Positions 43,004 to 50,695 of a stretch of DNA of 64,000 nt are shown one piece after another (position 1 is the first letter of the stretch; every line of letters begins with the position of its first letter). The position numbers and the translations under genes were made by a program. The notes beneath the pieces are model-generated. The model was not told the DNA's origin. It saw nothing but the letters and a program-made list of their open reading frames with translations, and made no database searches. The DNA is from Larkinella humicola (GTDB taxonomy: Bacteria; Bacteroidota; Bacteroidia; Cytophagales; Spirosomataceae): contig NZ_VTWS01000001.1 in NCBI RefSeq assembly GCF_008727875.1, positions 1,240,001-1,304,000 on the forward strand. The letters are read 5' to 3'.

Positions 43004-44590
43004 ATGAAGACGATATTTAAACTGTTTCTCGGAGCCTTTTTCGCGCTCACGTTCAGCAGTTGCAATGACTTTCTGAACATTAACGTCGATCCGAACACCC
43101 CGGCGCAACCGGTGCTGGATCTGCTTCTTCCGGCCACGCAGGTTTCCATTGGCGTCCACATCGGCGGGGGAGCCACCAACCGCATTGCGACGGTCATCAT
43201 GCAACACGCCACCCAAAACGGTCCCAGTCGCTTCGAACTGACCGGTTCGACTTTCCAAACGCCCTGGAACGGTATTTACTCGGAAGCCCTGAACGACCTG
43301 GAAATCATCATCCGGGAAGGCACCGCCAAAAACCAGTGGAGCTATGTTGGGATCGCCAAACTCGAAAAAGCGTATGTCTACAGTGTGCTGGTCGATCTCT
43401 GGGGTGATGTGCCGTTCTCGGAAGCGTCGCAGGGTGACGGCAACCTCAGCCCGAAATTTGACAAAGGAGCCGATATTTACGCGGCCGTTTTCAAGCTGAT
43501 CGACGAAGCAGTGGCGGATCTGAACAAGACACCGTATGTATCGCCGGGCAATGCGGACCTATTCTACCGGGGTGATCGGCTGGGCTGGATTCGGGCGGCC
43601 AACAGTTTAAAACTGAAACTCCTGAATCAGATTCGGCTCGTTCCGAGCGAACAGGCGCGGGTGAAGCAGGAAATCAACGCCCTGATTGCCGGTGGACAGT
43701 TGATTCTGACGAATGCGCAGGATTTTACCTTCAAGTTTGGCGCGACCGAGACCCCCCAAAACCGCCACCCGATTCACATCAGCGACTACCGCGCCACGAA
43801 GGATTTCTGGATGGATCAGGGCTTCATGGAGCGTCTGTACAATGCCGATGATCCGCGGCTACGCTATTATGTGTATCGCCAGACCAACAATGCCGGGGTC
43901 AATTTCACCCGGACCAGCAATGGGTACGGCGGTCGCTTTACGGGAGATCCCACCGGCGCTCCCGCCGACAACGCCGTTCGGGCCACGTTCGGGCTTTATC
44001 CGTATGGCGGTTTATATGACAACAATCCCATCAGCAATTTACCGGCTACCAACGTTTTTCTGACCAATGCGGGCGTCAATTCCCCGGCCAATTTCCGGGT
44101 GGTAACCACGGCTGACGGCACCGGTGCCGGTATTTTTCCGATCGTTACCGCTTCGATGGTCAACTTTATTCTGGCCGAAGCCGCGCTGACCCTCGGCACA
44201 ACGGGGGATGCCAAAGAGTATTTCAGAAACGGAATGACACTGAATCTCAACAGCATCAACAGCTTTGTGCAGGCTCCGGGTAACTCCGGCACGCAGCTAT
44301 CGGCCACGACCATTACTAACTTCGTGACTGATCGGCTGGCGAAATTCGATGCGGCTCCGGCAGCCGGAAAACTGTCGGTGGTGATGACAGAGAAGTATAT
44401 TTCGCTATTCGGCAACGGCATCGAATCGTACAACGACTACCGCCGAACCGGCATCCCGACACTGATGGCCCCGATTTCGCCCCTGAATCCGTTCCCGTTG
44501 CGGTTTACGTATTCACAGCGTGAATTGAACACCAACACGGCGGCCCCGGCCCAGAACAATTTTGTAACCCCGGTTTTCTGGGATTTGTAA
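43004..44590 (+). CDS. SusD/RagB family nutrient-binding outer-membrane lipoprotein
   Basis: A 528-residue SusD-like protein. The lipoprotein signal ends FSSCNDFLNINVDPN, so Cys21 or so is lipid-anchored. The body is the TPR-rich SusD-like_2 type with WNGIYSEALNDLEII, IAKLEKAYVYSVLVDLWGDV and PFSEA, then FILAEAAL and YISLFGNGIESYNDYRRTG near the C-terminus, which is the usual SusD closing signature. It caps the SusC barrel and binds the substrate. The substrate is not readable, but the linked M20 amidohydrolase suggests a peptide or amide. Confidence 0.96.
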   Translation: MKTIFKLFLGAFFALTFSSCNDFLNINVDPNTPAQPVLDLLLPATQVSIGVHIGGGATNRIATVIMQHATQNGPSRFELTGSTFQTPWNGIYSEALNDLEIIIREGTAKNQWSYVGIAKLEKAYVYSVLVDLWGDVPFSEASQGDGNLSPKFDKGADIYAAVFKLIDEAVADLNKTPYVSPGNADLFYRGDRLGWIRAANSLKLKLLNQIRLVPSEQARVKQEINALIAGGQLILTNAQDFTFKFGATETPQNRHPIHISDYRATKDFWMDQGFMERLYNADDPRLRYYVYRQTNNAGVNFTRTSNGYGGRFTGDPTGAPADNAVRATFGLYPYGGLYDNNPISNLPATNVFLTNAGVNSPANFRVVTTADGTGAGIFPIVTASMVNFILAEAALTLGTTGDAKEYFRNGMTLNLNSINSFVQAPGNSGTQLSATTITNFVTDRLAKFDAAPAAGKLSVVMTEKYISLFGNGIESYNDYRRTGIPTLMAPISPLNPFPLRFTYSQRELNTNTAAPAQNNFVTPVFWDL

Positions 44591-44593
44591 ACG

Positions 44594-44700
44594 GTTTACG
44601 GGTTTTCGGTATACTGTTTACGGTGGCTGACGCCTACTTGCTGACGCGTTTTATTGTGCAGGCGTCAGCCACCGTAAACGGTAGACCGAAAACCGTAAAC
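44594..44700. repeat. Long inverted repeat (about 42-bp arms) after the susD gene
   Basis: Arms 44594-44635 and 44660-44700 are complementary except for about three differences including a one-base bulge, with a 24-nt loop. The inner 20 bp (GTTTACGGTGGCTGACGCCT) pair perfectly. Each arm contains GTTTACGG twice. It lies in the 153-bp gap between susD and the lipoprotein gene. Confidence 0.9.
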
Positions 44701-44743
44701 GATAACTAACTTAAAACACGGTATCAAAAACCGTCAGAACCAT

Positions 44744-45358
44744 ATGAAATCACTTGTTTATATAACCTTGTTCTTAACCGCGCTGGTCATTTCAGACGCC
44801 TGCCAGACCAAAGATCCCATTCCGCTGGCTCCCGCCGGAGCGGTAGCGGTGGCGAAGGTCAATGCCGCCAAAGCGTATTTTGACGTCACGAATCTGGCGA
44901 CCACGGATTTTGAGTTTCAGTTGAGTGGCGAGGATTTTGGTCAGGGCGTCGGCGTCAAAGCCATTGAAGTCTGGATCGGCCTGAACAGCCCCAAAATTAC
45001 ACTGGCGGCATCCATGACCTCCTGTGGCAACGGTGTCGGCTGTCTGTATCCGAGCGGTTCGCTGGGGCCACTGCCCAGCCGTCTGGTAGCCACCGACAAG
45101 TTGTGGAAGACCTTTTCGACCTTCCCGGCGACGGTTTCCATCAAAGCCAGCGAAGCCGCTGCGGCCGTTGGGGTGTCGCCAACGAGTCTGGTGCTGAACG
45201 ATACGTTTCAGTTGAAATTTGTGGTTCAGACCAACGATGGCCGTCGTTTCGACGCGTTCCACGACGGGATTTGTGACGAAACCCGGGGGCAGGTTGGCGA
45301 TTGCCGCCTGGTGATTCGCGTGGATAACAAGAAAGCGTTGTACCAACCTTTAAAATAA
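44744..45358 (+). CDS. Lipoprotein of unknown function in the SusCD locus
   Basis: A 204-residue protein with a lipobox-like end to its signal (VISDAC, Cys20). The mature sequence is beta-rich with no recognised family; it has DVTNLATTDFEFQLSGEDFG and VEVWIGLN-like KAIEVWIGLNSPKITL, and two Cys pairs (SCGNGVGCLY and GICDETRGQVGDCRLV) that may form disulfides. Accessory surface lipoproteins of this size commonly follow SusD and help bind the substrate; that role is inferred from position. A long hairpin precedes it and an imperfect hairpin follows it. Confidence 0.75.
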   Translation: MKSLVYITLFLTALVISDACQTKDPIPLAPAGAVAVAKVNAAKAYFDVTNLATTDFEFQLSGEDFGQGVGVKAIEVWIGLNSPKITLAASMTSCGNGVGCLYPSGSLGPLPSRLVATDKLWKTFSTFPATVSIKASEAAAAVGVSPTSLVLNDTFQLKFVVQTNDGRRFDAFHDGICDETRGQVGDCRLVIRVDNKKALYQPLK

Positions 45359-45382
45359 AACAATATCTTCATCAGCGAAACG

Positions 45383-45419
45383 GTAGCGTCGTGCCGGTTA
45401 CGACCGGCATGACGCCTAC
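45383..45419. repeat. Imperfect inverted repeat upstream of the M20 gene
   Basis: GTAGCGTCGTGCCGGT pairs with ACCGGCATGACGCCTAC across a 4-nt loop TACG, with one bulge and one G-T type mismatch. It lies between the lipoprotein gene and the amidohydrolase gene in the same operon. Confidence 0.7.
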
Positions 45420-45442
45420 AAAACCATCTTAACTGACTTGTC

Positions 45443-46909
45443 ATGCAAAAAAAACCGCTTTTCCGGCTGCTGGTCTTCGGACTGGGTTGGCTTCCTACGG
45501 CCCTGCTCGCCCAATCGACCCTGACCAAAGAGCAACAGGAAGTTCTGGCGGGACTGGACAGCAAATCGGCCCACTACGGCACACTTTCCAAACAGATTTG
45601 GGACTGGGCCGAGGTGGGATACCAGGAACAGAAAAGCTCGGCCTTGTTGCAGGAAGAACTGACCAAAGAAGGTTTTTCGGTAAAATCGGGCGTTGCCGGT
45701 ATTCCGACGGCTTTTGTCGCCACCTTCGGAAGTGGCAAACCGGTCATCGGTATTCTGGCGGAATACGACGCCCTGCCGGGGATTACGCAGGATGCCACGC
45801 CGGACCGAAAACCGCTCGACACCAAAAAAGCCGGACACGCCTGCGGACACAATCTGTTCGGACCCGGTTCGGTCGCATCGGCGATTGCGGTGAAAAACTG
45901 GTTGCAGAAGTCCGGCAAAGGCGGCACCATCCGGCTCTACGGAACCCCGGCGGAAGAAGGCGGTTCGGGGAAAGTCTACATGGTGCGGGACGGCCTGTTC
46001 AGCGATGTAGACGTGGTTTTACACTGGCACCCCGCCGACCGCAACGGAGCGGACCCATCGACCTCGCTCGCCAACATCACCGCCAAATTCCGCTTCCGGG
46101 GCATTGCGGCCCACGCAGCCGCGTCGCCCGATCGCGGGCGGTCGGCCCTCGACGGTGTGGAATCGATGAACTACATGATCAACATGATGCGCGAACACAT
46201 TCCGTCGGATACGCGGGTGCATTACGTCATTACCAAAGGCGGTGAAGCCCCGAATGTCGTGCCGGATTTTGCGGAAGTCTATTATTATGTCCGGCATAAA
46301 AACCGGACGATTTTGCAGGACGTCTGGAAGCGCATGGTGAAAGCCGCCGAAGGAGCCGGTATGGGTACGGAAACCAAAATGGAATACGAAATCATCGGTG
46401 GTGTCTACAATCTGTTGCCTGTAGAAACCCTGGCGAAACAGATGCACAAAAACCTCAGTCTGGTGGGGGGCGTCACCTACACGCCGGAGGAAACCAAATT
46501 TGCCGAGAAGCTGGGCGAATCGTTCGGGGCCTCATTTGGCTCTATTCGGAAACCGGGAGAAGCCGCAGCGGTTTCACCCTTCTCGAATAACGACCTTCTC
46601 AGCAGCGCGTCGACGGACGTGGGCGACGTGAGCTGGGTGGTTCCGACGGTCGGTCTATCGGCAGCCACCTGGGTTCCCGGAACGGCCGCTCATAGCTGGC
46701 AGGCGGTGGCATCAAGCGGCACAAGCATTGGCGTCAAAGGCATGATTGTTGCGGCTAAATCGCTGTCGCTCACCGCCATCGACCTCTTCAAAGATCCAAC
46801 CCTGATTCAAAAAGCCCACACCGACTGGGAAAAAGCCCGGGGTGGCGCAGCTTTCAAATACGAAGCCTTGCTAGGCGACCGGAAACCGGCGCTGGATTAC
46901 CGGAAATGA
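45443..46909 (+). CDS. M20 family amidohydrolase (AbgB/aminoacylase-like), secreted
   Basis: A 488-residue metallopeptidase-fold hydrolase with a signal peptide (GWLPTALLAQ). It has the M20 metal ligands: GILAEYDALPG (about residue 108), GHACGHNLFGPG, the catalytic Glu pair in GTPAEEGGSGKVYM and LHWHPADRN. The dimerisation domain (about 205-320) includes FRGIAAHAAASPDRGRSALDG. This is the p-aminobenzoyl-glutamate/N-acyl amino acid hydrolase subgroup. It is the last gene of the SusCD locus and probably trims the imported substrate in the periplasm. It ends before a perfect 38-bp-arm hairpin. Confidence 0.92.
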   Translation: MQKKPLFRLLVFGLGWLPTALLAQSTLTKEQQEVLAGLDSKSAHYGTLSKQIWDWAEVGYQEQKSSALLQEELTKEGFSVKSGVAGIPTAFVATFGSGKPVIGILAEYDALPGITQDATPDRKPLDTKKAGHACGHNLFGPGSVASAIAVKNWLQKSGKGGTIRLYGTPAEEGGSGKVYMVRDGLFSDVDVVLHWHPADRNGADPSTSLANITAKFRFRGIAAHAAASPDRGRSALDGVESMNYMINMMREHIPSDTRVHYVITKGGEAPNVVPDFAEVYYYVRHKNRTILQDVWKRMVKAAEGAGMGTETKMEYEIIGGVYNLLPVETLAKQMHKNLSLVGGVTYTPEETKFAEKLGESFGASFGSIRKPGEAAAVSPFSNNDLLSSASTDVGDVSWVVPTVGLSAATWVPGTAAHSWQAVASSGTSIGVKGMIVAAKSLSLTAIDLFKDPTLIQKAHTDWEKARGGAAFKYEALLGDRKPALDYRK

Positions 46910-46911
46910 GG

Positions 46912-47010
46912 GTTGTTTCACAGAGTTAATCAGAGGAAATCAGGGTTAATCAGAGAAAATTAATAACTCCGTTTAACCCTGATTTCCTCTGATTAACTCT
47001 GTGAAACAAC
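46912..47010. repeat. Perfect 38-bp-arm inverted repeat, family copy 2
   Basis: Arms 46912-46949 and 46973-47010 are fully complementary with a 23-nt loop. The arm begins GTTGTTTCACAGAGTTAATC and contains AATCAG repeated. It sits between convergent genes, ending 4 bp from the esterase stop, so it could terminate both. It is related to 48684-48781, from which it differs mainly by A in place of G on one arm and T in place of C on the other. Confidence 0.95.
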
Positions 47011-47014
47011 TTAG

Positions 47015-48643
47015 CTACCTCAAGTATTTCTTTGCCGGGCTCAGAACCGCTCGTTTGGGGTAGGCGACGCCCCGGTAACTGGCTGGAGCGTTTGGGTCAC
47101 CCCGCTTGTAGGTGGGCAGTTTGGGATACGGGTAAATCGGGCGTTGAAACCGGACGCCGTTGCTGGCGACGCCACCGGTATAAGCCGCAGCGATCAATTC
47201 ATCCGGAGCCTTTCCCTGCTCCACCCAGTTCATCAGGGCCGTCAAAATGTCATGCTCCCGGTCCTGCGGAACCGTCAGCGCCAGACTTTGCCCGCAGTCG
47301 TTCAGGCCCGGCCCTCCCCCGCAGTGTGCCATACCGGGTATCAAAAAAAACCGAAAAAAGTCAGTGGTCTGCTTTGCGCCCCCCTGCGCTTCCACCACCC
47401 GCTCGTAGTAGGTGACGGCATCCTGATACGGAACGAGCGGATCAGCGGTTCCGGCATACATCAAAATCTTGCCTCCGCGTTTTTTCAGGGACGACAAATC
47501 GGGATTGTTGGCGTTCAGAATGGGGGCCAACACCGAATCCATCCGGTCCTGATCGCGGTCAAAATCAAATACTTTGTAATCGAAATTCGGGCCAAATACC
47601 CATTTGTATTGATAAAAAAGCGAACCCGGTGCCTGTTTCGGATTCTGCTGGTATTCCAGTCCGGCCGACGAGTTTTCGCTCCCGAGTGGCAGGGGTGTAT
47701 AGATTCGCTCACCCGTTCGGGGGTTTGTTGGTCCGGCGTATACTTGTTTCAGGGCGGTCAGTTGCGTGCTGGTCAGGCAGGTGCCATTGTCGGTACCCTC
47801 CGGGCATTTGGGAAGCGTTTCGGGATCAAACCGGCACGCCCGGGGGTCGGTCAGAAAATTATCGCCGGGCGCTCCGCCATCCTTCCCGGCACAGGCTTTC
47901 ACCACCGCCTGGGTGATGAGCGCAATCTTCTCTTTCGGCAGAAACGCACTTCCCGCTAACTGATTGGTCACCTTGTAATTCCAGACAAAACCGGTGTGCA
48001 AATGGGTACGGTTGTTGGCGGGTGCACCCGCTAAAATACCGTCATAATCGTCCGGATACCGCTGTGCTTCCATGAGTGCCTGCTGCCCTCCGGTCGAGCA
48101 ACCCGCGAAGTAGGCACGCTGGATCGGCTTTTTATAGTGGGCCTGGGTGATGGCTTTGGCGGTTTTAGTCATCTCGTGCGTGGCCCGGTGACCAAAATCC
48201 GCCCAGCGTTCGGGGTGCCCCACGGCTTCATTCGCATTTGGGGAGGTTCCCATGTCGGTGTTGGTGGTCGCAAAACCGCGCTTCAGGCCATTCACCAGGG
48301 CACCGTAGGCGATACTGCCAGCTCCTCCGCCCGTACCGGTTCCCAGAAACCGGCCATTCCACCCGGTTTGGGGAAGCCACACCTCGATGCGGATAGTCGA
48401 CTCGGGCGTAGGTTTCAGCGTGGCAGCCACCCGGCAGAAAGCGGGCAAATCGGGAACGGCCACGCCACTGCCCGGCATTTTGAACGTTCCGGCGGCTACA
48501 CACTCGGCCATCGTGATGGTGGCTCCCGGAAACGTCTGTCTGGCAAGCTGTTGGCAGGAACAGGAAATGCTGTCGGTTTGAGCAGAAAGGGTAAAATTGC
48601 TGCTGAGAGCAAGAAGAAGTACGGTAATTTTTGAGAGCTGCAT
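47015..48643 (-). CDS. Tannase/feruloyl esterase family protein, secreted
   Basis: A 542-residue secreted alpha/beta hydrolase of the tannase/feruloyl esterase family, which releases phenolic acids from plant esters. A signal peptide (LLLALSSNFTLSAQ) is followed by CQQLARQTFPGATITMAE, FCRVAATLKPTPESTIRIEV, LPQTGWNGRFLGTGTGGGAG, the Ser nucleophile in RAYFAGCSTGGQQALM, and the lid-containing region with conserved Cys and Ca-binding type residues. The acid and His are in YAGTADPLVPYQDAVTYY and PGMAHCGGGPG. All key parts are present. Its promoter is probably the TACCTTTG at 48665-48672. Confidence 0.93.
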   Translation of the reverse strand: MQLSKITVLLLALSSNFTLSAQTDSISCSCQQLARQTFPGATITMAECVAAGTFKMPGSGVAVPDLPAFCRVAATLKPTPESTIRIEVWLPQTGWNGRFLGTGTGGGAGSIAYGALVNGLKRGFATTNTDMGTSPNANEAVGHPERWADFGHRATHEMTKTAKAITQAHYKKPIQRAYFAGCSTGGQQALMEAQRYPDDYDGILAGAPANNRTHLHTGFVWNYKVTNQLAGSAFLPKEKIALITQAVVKACAGKDGGAPGDNFLTDPRACRFDPETLPKCPEGTDNGTCLTSTQLTALKQVYAGPTNPRTGERIYTPLPLGSENSSAGLEYQQNPKQAPGSLFYQYKWVFGPNFDYKVFDFDRDQDRMDSVLAPILNANNPDLSSLKKRGGKILMYAGTADPLVPYQDAVTYYERVVEAQGGAKQTTDFFRFFLIPGMAHCGGGPGLNDCGQSLALTVPQDREHDILTALMNWVEQGKAPDELIAAAYTGGVASNGVRFQRPIYPYPKLPTYKRGDPNAPASYRGVAYPKRAVLSPAKKYLR

Positions 48644-48664
48644 GAGTTAGGCAAAGGGCGTTTT

Positions 48665-48672
48665 CAAAGGTA
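48665..48672 (-). promoter_or_regulatory. -7 promoter element TACCTTTG for the esterase gene
   Basis: An exact TAnnTTTG match on the minus strand, 21 bp before the start codon at 48643. The left arm of the 48684 hairpin lies just upstream of it, where the -33 element and any operator would be. Confidence 0.55.
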
Positions 48673-48683
48673 AAGAAGATACG

Positions 48684-48781
48684 GTTGTTTCGCGGAGTTG
48701 AGCGGAGTAAAAGAGAGATAAGCAGAGAAAAAAACTACTCCGCTCGACTCTGCTTACCTCCGCTCAACTCCGCGAAACTAC
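48684..48781. repeat. Intergenic inverted repeat, family copy 3, in a divergent region
   Basis: The left arm starts GTTGTTTCGCGGAGTTGAGC (48684-) and the right arm (to 48781) is its reverse complement with one mismatch over the first 24 bp, then a short asymmetric stretch and a further TAAGCAGAG match. It lies between divergent genes, so it cannot be a terminator for either. Related to 46912 and 9059 copies. Confidence 0.9.
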
Positions 48782-48799
48782 TTTTCAGAAAATAAATCG

Positions 48800-48806
48800 T
48801 ACTTTG
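48800..48806 (+). promoter_or_regulatory. Near-match -7 element (TACTTTG) for fba
   Basis: TACTTTG is one base shorter than the consensus and 80 bp before the fba ATG. It is the best candidate between the hairpin and the gene. Confidence 0.3.
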
Positions 48807-48886
48807 CAGTCTGAATTCGCTATGAGTTAACCATCTCGAAATCAGTCTATTTTTTCTTTACGCAATCTATTTTATTCCTATTGACT

Positions 48887-49966
48887 ATGAGCGAAGTAGC
48901 CAGCCGATTTAAGCCCGGTGTGATAACGGGCGAAGGCGTCACCGAAATTTTCCGTCATGCCAACGAAAATGACTATGCGCTTCCGGCGGTCAATGTTGTC
49001 GGGACCAACTCCGTCAATGCTGTGCTGGAAACCGCAAAAGCCGTCAACTCGCCGGTTATCATCCAGTTCTCGAACGGTGGTGGTATTTTCTACGCGGGAA
49101 AGACCCTGTCGAACACCAATCAGCAAGCGGCCATTGCCGGTTCGATTTCCGGAGCCCTGCACATTCATAACATCGCGGAATTATACGGTGTCCCCGTCAT
49201 TCTGCATACCGACCACTGCGCCAAGAAATTGCTGCCCTGGATCGACGGACTGCTGGAAGCGGGCGAGAAGCATTTCGACCAGACCGGAAAACCGTTGTAC
49301 AGCTCACACATGCTCGATTTGTCGGAAGAACCAATCGAAGAGAACATCGAAATCTGCGCCAAGTATTTCGAACGGATGGCCAAAATCGGCATGACGCTTG
49401 AAATTGAATTGGGCGTAACGGGAGGTGAAGAAGACGGCGTCGATAACTCGGACGTCGATGATTCGAAACTGTATACCCAGCCTTCGGAAGTAGCATATGC
49501 CTACGAAGAACTGTCGAAGATTTCTCCGAATTTCACCATTGCCGCAGCTTTCGGAAACGTTCACGGTGTTTACAAACCGGGCAATGTAAAGCTGTCGCCG
49601 ATCATTCTGAAAAATTCGCAGGATTATATTCAGGAAAAATTCAGTACCGGCCCGCTGCCCGTCAACTTCGTTTTCCACGGCGGATCGGGTTCAAGCCGGG
49701 AAGAAATCCGGGAAGCCATCCGCTACGGTGCCATCAAGATGAACATCGATACCGACATTCAGTGGGCTACCTGGGAAGGGGTTAAAAACTACTACGAAGC
49801 CAACAAGGCTTATTTGCAGGGTCAGCTTGGAAACCCGGCAGGTGCCGATTCTCCGAACAAAAAATACTACGATCCGCGCGTCTGGTTGCGCAAGGGCGAA
49901 GAAAGTCTGGTGAGCCGTTTGAAAGTGGCTTTCGAAGACCTGAACTGCATCAACCGACTGGCATAA
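48887..49966 (+). CDS. fbaA: Class II fructose-bisphosphate aldolase
   Basis: A 359-residue zinc aldolase of glycolysis and gluconeogenesis, type A by length and pattern. The ATG at 48887 (MSEVASRFKPGVITGEG) follows a TTG two codons upstream. Visible are DYALPAVNVVGTNSVNAVLE, the zinc/active-site LHTDHCAKKLLPWIDG (His and Asp), EIELGVTGGEEDGVDNSD, GNVHGVYKPGNVKLSP (second His), FVFHGGSGSSREEI (third His) and MNIDTDIQWATW. Everything matches an active enzyme. A strong intrinsic terminator follows at 49987. Confidence 0.97.
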   Translation: MSEVASRFKPGVITGEGVTEIFRHANENDYALPAVNVVGTNSVNAVLETAKAVNSPVIIQFSNGGGIFYAGKTLSNTNQQAAIAGSISGALHIHNIAELYGVPVILHTDHCAKKLLPWIDGLLEAGEKHFDQTGKPLYSSHMLDLSEEPIEENIEICAKYFERMAKIGMTLEIELGVTGGEEDGVDNSDVDDSKLYTQPSEVAYAYEELSKISPNFTIAAAFGNVHGVYKPGNVKLSPIILKNSQDYIQEKFSTGPLPVNFVFHGGSGSSREEIREAIRYGAIKMNIDTDIQWATWEGVKNYYEANKAYLQGQLGNPAGADSPNKKYYDPRVWLRKGEESLVSRLKVAFEDLNCINRLA

Positions 49967-50271
49967 GGAAGTTAGAATTACGAATTAAGAGTTATGAGTC
50001 GAAAGACTGGTAACTCTTTTTTTATGCCTTCTTTTCCAAAAACTAATGCGTCTGATAGTTACCCCTATTAACCTGAAGGTTAGTACATATCGGTGTAAAT
50101 AACAGCAAATAGTTTAACACGTTAAGTACTTTTAACTAGTTATTTTCACCAACATTGAACGGAATGAGGAATTTCTAAAAACTAATCAAGATTTTACGGT
50201 TTATCTGCGGGGTCAGGTAGTCTCAATAGCACCGTATTCTGTATCTTGAGGGATACATTACGAAACGTGCC
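49967..50271. other. 305-bp gene-free region after fba
   Basis: It contains the fba terminator (49987-50023) and the short inverted repeat TAACCT-GA-AGGTTA (50069-50082). The rest is AT-rich with no coding frame and no exact promoter match; it must include the promoter of the small gene at 50272. Confidence 0.6.
49987..50023 (+). terminator. Intrinsic terminator after fbaA
   Basis: AAGAGTTA pairs with TAACTCTT, with an inner AGTC-GAAA-GACT stem and GAAA tetraloop, followed by a run of T. It lies 20 bp after the fba stop. Confidence 0.9.
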
Positions 50272-50490
50272 ATGAAAACTTTATCTTTTTTATCCATGAC
50301 GCTGAACGTCATGTCCATCTCCCGTAGATTTACGACAACGAAAGAATGCCCCCATTGCGGTCGGGATCAGTCGGCGGCAGAGCGTGTTCCCCGCTCCATT
50401 CTGGTGAAAAGCCTTCTTTTTTATGTTCCCACCCGTACCTACCGATGCCTGGGCTGTCGAAAAAAATTCGTTAAAATCGGCACTGATTAA
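50272..50490 (+). CDS. Small zinc-ribbon-like protein of unknown function
   Basis: A 72-residue basic protein. It carries two CxxC pairs, KECPHCGRDQS and YRCLGCRKKFVK, the pattern of a zinc ribbon, with a hydrophobic LLFYVPTRTY between. The N-terminus may start later (Met9 or Met14), leaving a compact ribbon. I recognise no named family; similar short proteins occur as single genes in Cytophagales (recollection, not searched). It stands alone with AT-rich DNA on both sides, which argues that the conserved ribbon is the reason the frame persists. Confidence 0.65.
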   Translation: MKTLSFLSMTLNVMSISRRFTTTKECPHCGRDQSAAERVPRSILVKSLLFYVPTRTYRCLGCRKKFVKIGTD

Positions 50491-50510
50491 CCACGGTCAA
50501 ATCTTTATTT

Positions 50511-50585
50511 ATTCTTGCCTGCGCAAGAATGAATCTTGTATTCTATCATTCAATCCTGTGCATTCGTAATGAATGATTACGAATG
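50511..50585. repeat. Two small hairpins between convergent genes
   Basis: ATTCTTGC/GCAAGAAT (50511-50530, 4-nt loop) and CATTCGTAAT/ATTACGAATG (50561-50585, 5-nt loop). They may end transcription from either side; neither has a strong T-tract. The rest of 50491-50695 is AT-rich and empty. Confidence 0.55.
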
Positions 50586-50695
50586 TAGTTAAAGAATTAA
50601 CAGTCTGGTAATGCAAAAAAACATACTGCATTTAAATCAAATTAACCCTTCAAAAGATCACTTTAAAACAAAAATCCTGCTCACGGCCAATAGCC

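Noticed and set aside
47144-47959. 271-codon plus-strand frame opposite the tannase-family gene
   Set aside because: Antisense shadow of an esterase with intact catalytic motifs.
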